A stretch of DNA of 64,000 nt, from the NCBI GenBank assembly GCA_002077045.2, contig KZ111151.1, forward strand, positions 832,989 through 896,988, given 5' to 3'. The position numbers and the translations under genes were made by a program. Positions 62,746-64,000 of this stretch are shown piece by piece. The notes beneath the pieces are model-generated. The model was not told where the DNA came from, did not search any database, and worked only from the letters and a program-made list of their open reading frames with translations. Positions within the stretch are counted from its first letter, which is position 1. Every line of letters starts with the position of its first letter. The DNA comes from Rachicladosporium sp. CCFEE 5018. Lineage: Eukaryota; Ascomycota; Dothideomycetes; Cladosporiales; Cladosporiaceae.

Positions 62746-64000
62746 TCACCCCCTCACAGTCCTCCCCCTCCACCGTCCCTTCCACTTCCCATTCACCTTA
62801 CTCGCAGTATCAATCCGCTCCAACTTCGCCCCATCCCTCAACTCCCGTCTCCTCACATCTATCAACTCCTGACTCACCCCTCCGAAACCGCCCTTACGCC
62901 TCATAGCCCCTTCAATCAGTCCATTGACATCCGTCAAGCCCCGCGGAAACCTCTGCACCGCGCCAAAGACCTCCATGGAGTCTTGCAGCGGCTCGATGAT
63001 AGGTAGAGAGAGCGAGAAGATCTGCAGCGCGATGCGAAAGAGGGACTTCGAACCTTCGAAAAACAGCAGATCCCAGGTTCGAAGCACGGATTCGATAGGG
63101 AGGGTGTTGATGAAGAGGGCCATAAACCATGCCGTAGTCGCCAGACTGATCGTCGGCAACGCTGCGTCCGGACCAGCGGTGTTACGGCGGTCTTCAGGCG
63201 ATCGGTCGGTGAGTTTCGTCCAGACTGCTGGCAAGTAGTCTTTCACCAACGACATAAGAACTGCTATATCGGTGTTGGCCCCCGAGAGGGTCAGGCCGTG
63301 GGTGCCGGGGAGGTGGAGAGTGGTGATCTGATTCAGCAGGATAAAGGCCTTCTCTTCGTCGGCGTTCAGAAAGAGGAGGAGCAGCGCGGCGATGAAGTTT
63401 AGCGATTGGCAGTAGCCTATGCTGGGGTTGTGGAGGGCGATGACCTGGAGGAGGCGGCGTAGGGAGGCTATCAAGGGTGTTTCTTCGGGTGGTGGAGGGC
63501 GTTTCTTCTTGTTCGGGAGGTGTTCGCTGCGGGTATCGAAGTCGCTGGTGGAGTCAGGCTTGAAGCGTATGTTGTCTGGGAACGTGCGGTGAAGATCGCG
63601 CTCGATGTGTTCTCTGTCCGTCTCGCTGAGCTTAGTTCCCACCTGGGCGAGTAGTCTTTGGTATTGGCCAGGGTTCTCCTTCAATAGGCCAGGTCCGCCG
63701 GCGTAGTAGAACCAGGCTGAGCCGCGCCACTCGGGTGGGATACCTTTGCGAACGTAGCGTTTGACCTTCTCACTTTTGATGGGAAAGCGAATCGGATTAT
63801 GTGTCGTCAGACCATACGAGCGCATCAGTACATCCCACTTCTTCCGCCGGCGCGTCAGATGATCCGTGTAGCCAGCATTCCAGGCGTCGTATTCGTCGAC
63901 CGTGATGTAGTGCGACGCCTTCTTGAAGCCATATCGATCGCGAGGGACCGGCCCAGAAGCAGTCATCGGTGAGCTGGGACTGCGATTTCCTGGTGATGAA
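62746..64000 (-). CDS. TBC-domain Rab GTPase-activating protein (5' end outside window)
   Basis: The frame from 63966 encodes 406 residues and stays open to the window edge (GNRSPSSPMTASG), so the gene probably begins beyond 64000. The TBC domain begins at VRKGIPPEWRGSAWFYYAGG. Both catalytic fingers are present: the Arg finger in IERDLHRTFPDN and the Gln finger in IGYCQSLNF. It should therefore be an active GAP that speeds GTP hydrolysis on Rab proteins in vesicle traffic. Later TBC helices include AWFMALFINTLPIESVLRTWD. The tail is basic and Arg-rich. The specific Rab target cannot be told. Confidence 0.88.
   Translation of the reverse strand, partial: SSPGNRSPSSPMTASGPVPRDRYGFKKASHYITVDEYDAWNAGYTDHLTRRRKKWDVLMRSYGLTTHNPIRFPIKSEKVKRYVRKGIPPEWRGSAWFYYAGGPGLLKENPGQYQRLLAQVGTKLSETDREHIERDLHRTFPDNIRFKPDSTSDFDTRSEHLPNKKKRPPPPEETPLIASLRRLLQVIALHNPSIGYCQSLNFIAALLLLFLNADEEKAFILLNQITTLHLPGTHGLTLSGANTDIAVLMSLVKDYLPAVWTKLTDRSPEDRRNTAGPDAALPTISLATTAWFMALFINTLPIESVLRTWDLLFFEGSKSLFRIALQIFSLSLPIIEPLQDSMEVFGAVQRFPRGLTDVNGLIEGAMRRKGGFGGVSQELIDVRRRELRDGAKLERIDTASKVNGKWKGRWRGRTVRG

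Noticed and set aside
1..64000. tRNA, rRNA, CRISPR array or intact transposon
   Set aside because: No GTTCGA-type T-loop in a cloverleaf context, no spaced identical repeats, and no transposase, reverse transcriptase or terminal repeats were seen.

Overview
This window is filamentous ascomycete (Pezizomycotina) nuclear DNA. The evidence is short spliceosomal introns, mostly 43-62 nt, with GTAAGT/GTGAGT donors and CTAAC/CTGAC-like branch sites. Intron-poor housekeeping genes also have fungal-type architecture, and there are fungal-only families (NTE1, Mcp1/DUF1691, DUF2458, TRI12-like MFS, NACHT-ankyrin NLR, CBM18 and LPMO-like secreted proteins). The mix resembles Dothideomycetes, but that is an impression, not a test. 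I see no rRNA, tRNA, CRISPR array or intact transposon.

Layout. (1) 0-8 kb: four diverged members of an LPxEL (F-box-like) family, at least three degenerate, surrounding a solid pair transcribed divergently: the RNP-granule protein Scd6/LSM14 and a KPWE-motif peroxisomal import factor. (2) 8-19 kb: an accessory block with a Cys/Arg-rich hypothetical protein, a 1,296-aa secreted protein carrying four copies of a ~120-aa Cys module plus three CBM18 chitin-binding domains, a DUF2458 protein, and three paralogous ~130-aa secreted Cys-rich proteins in different states of decay. (3) 19-35.6 kb: a housekeeping block (eIF3c, Mcp1, GMC oxidoreductase, C2H2 protein, Paf1, Mcm10, NTE1). (4) 36-52 kb: an accessory block with a secreted protein divergent from an M35-like metalloprotease, an NLR whose Walker A is hit by a -1 frameshift, an acidic protein of unknown function, then about 4.9 kb that is gene-poor. 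(5) 52-57 kb: a TRI12-like MFS pump and an LPMO-like protein with a long glycosylatable repeat tail. (6) 58-64 kb: a second housekeeping block (cyclin-L-like, Rpc31, eIF3l, and a TBC Rab-GAP running off the right edge).

Functionally, core gene-expression genes (two eIF3 subunits, Paf1, a cyclin, Pol III subunit, Scd6) lie in compact blocks with short shared promoters. They alternate with accessory islands rich in secreted, chitin-related and immune-type genes, where pseudogenes concentrate. All exon joins were worked out by eye from splice signals, reading phase and family resemblance. Total lengths were checked to be multiples of three for every spliced model except the disrupted NLR.
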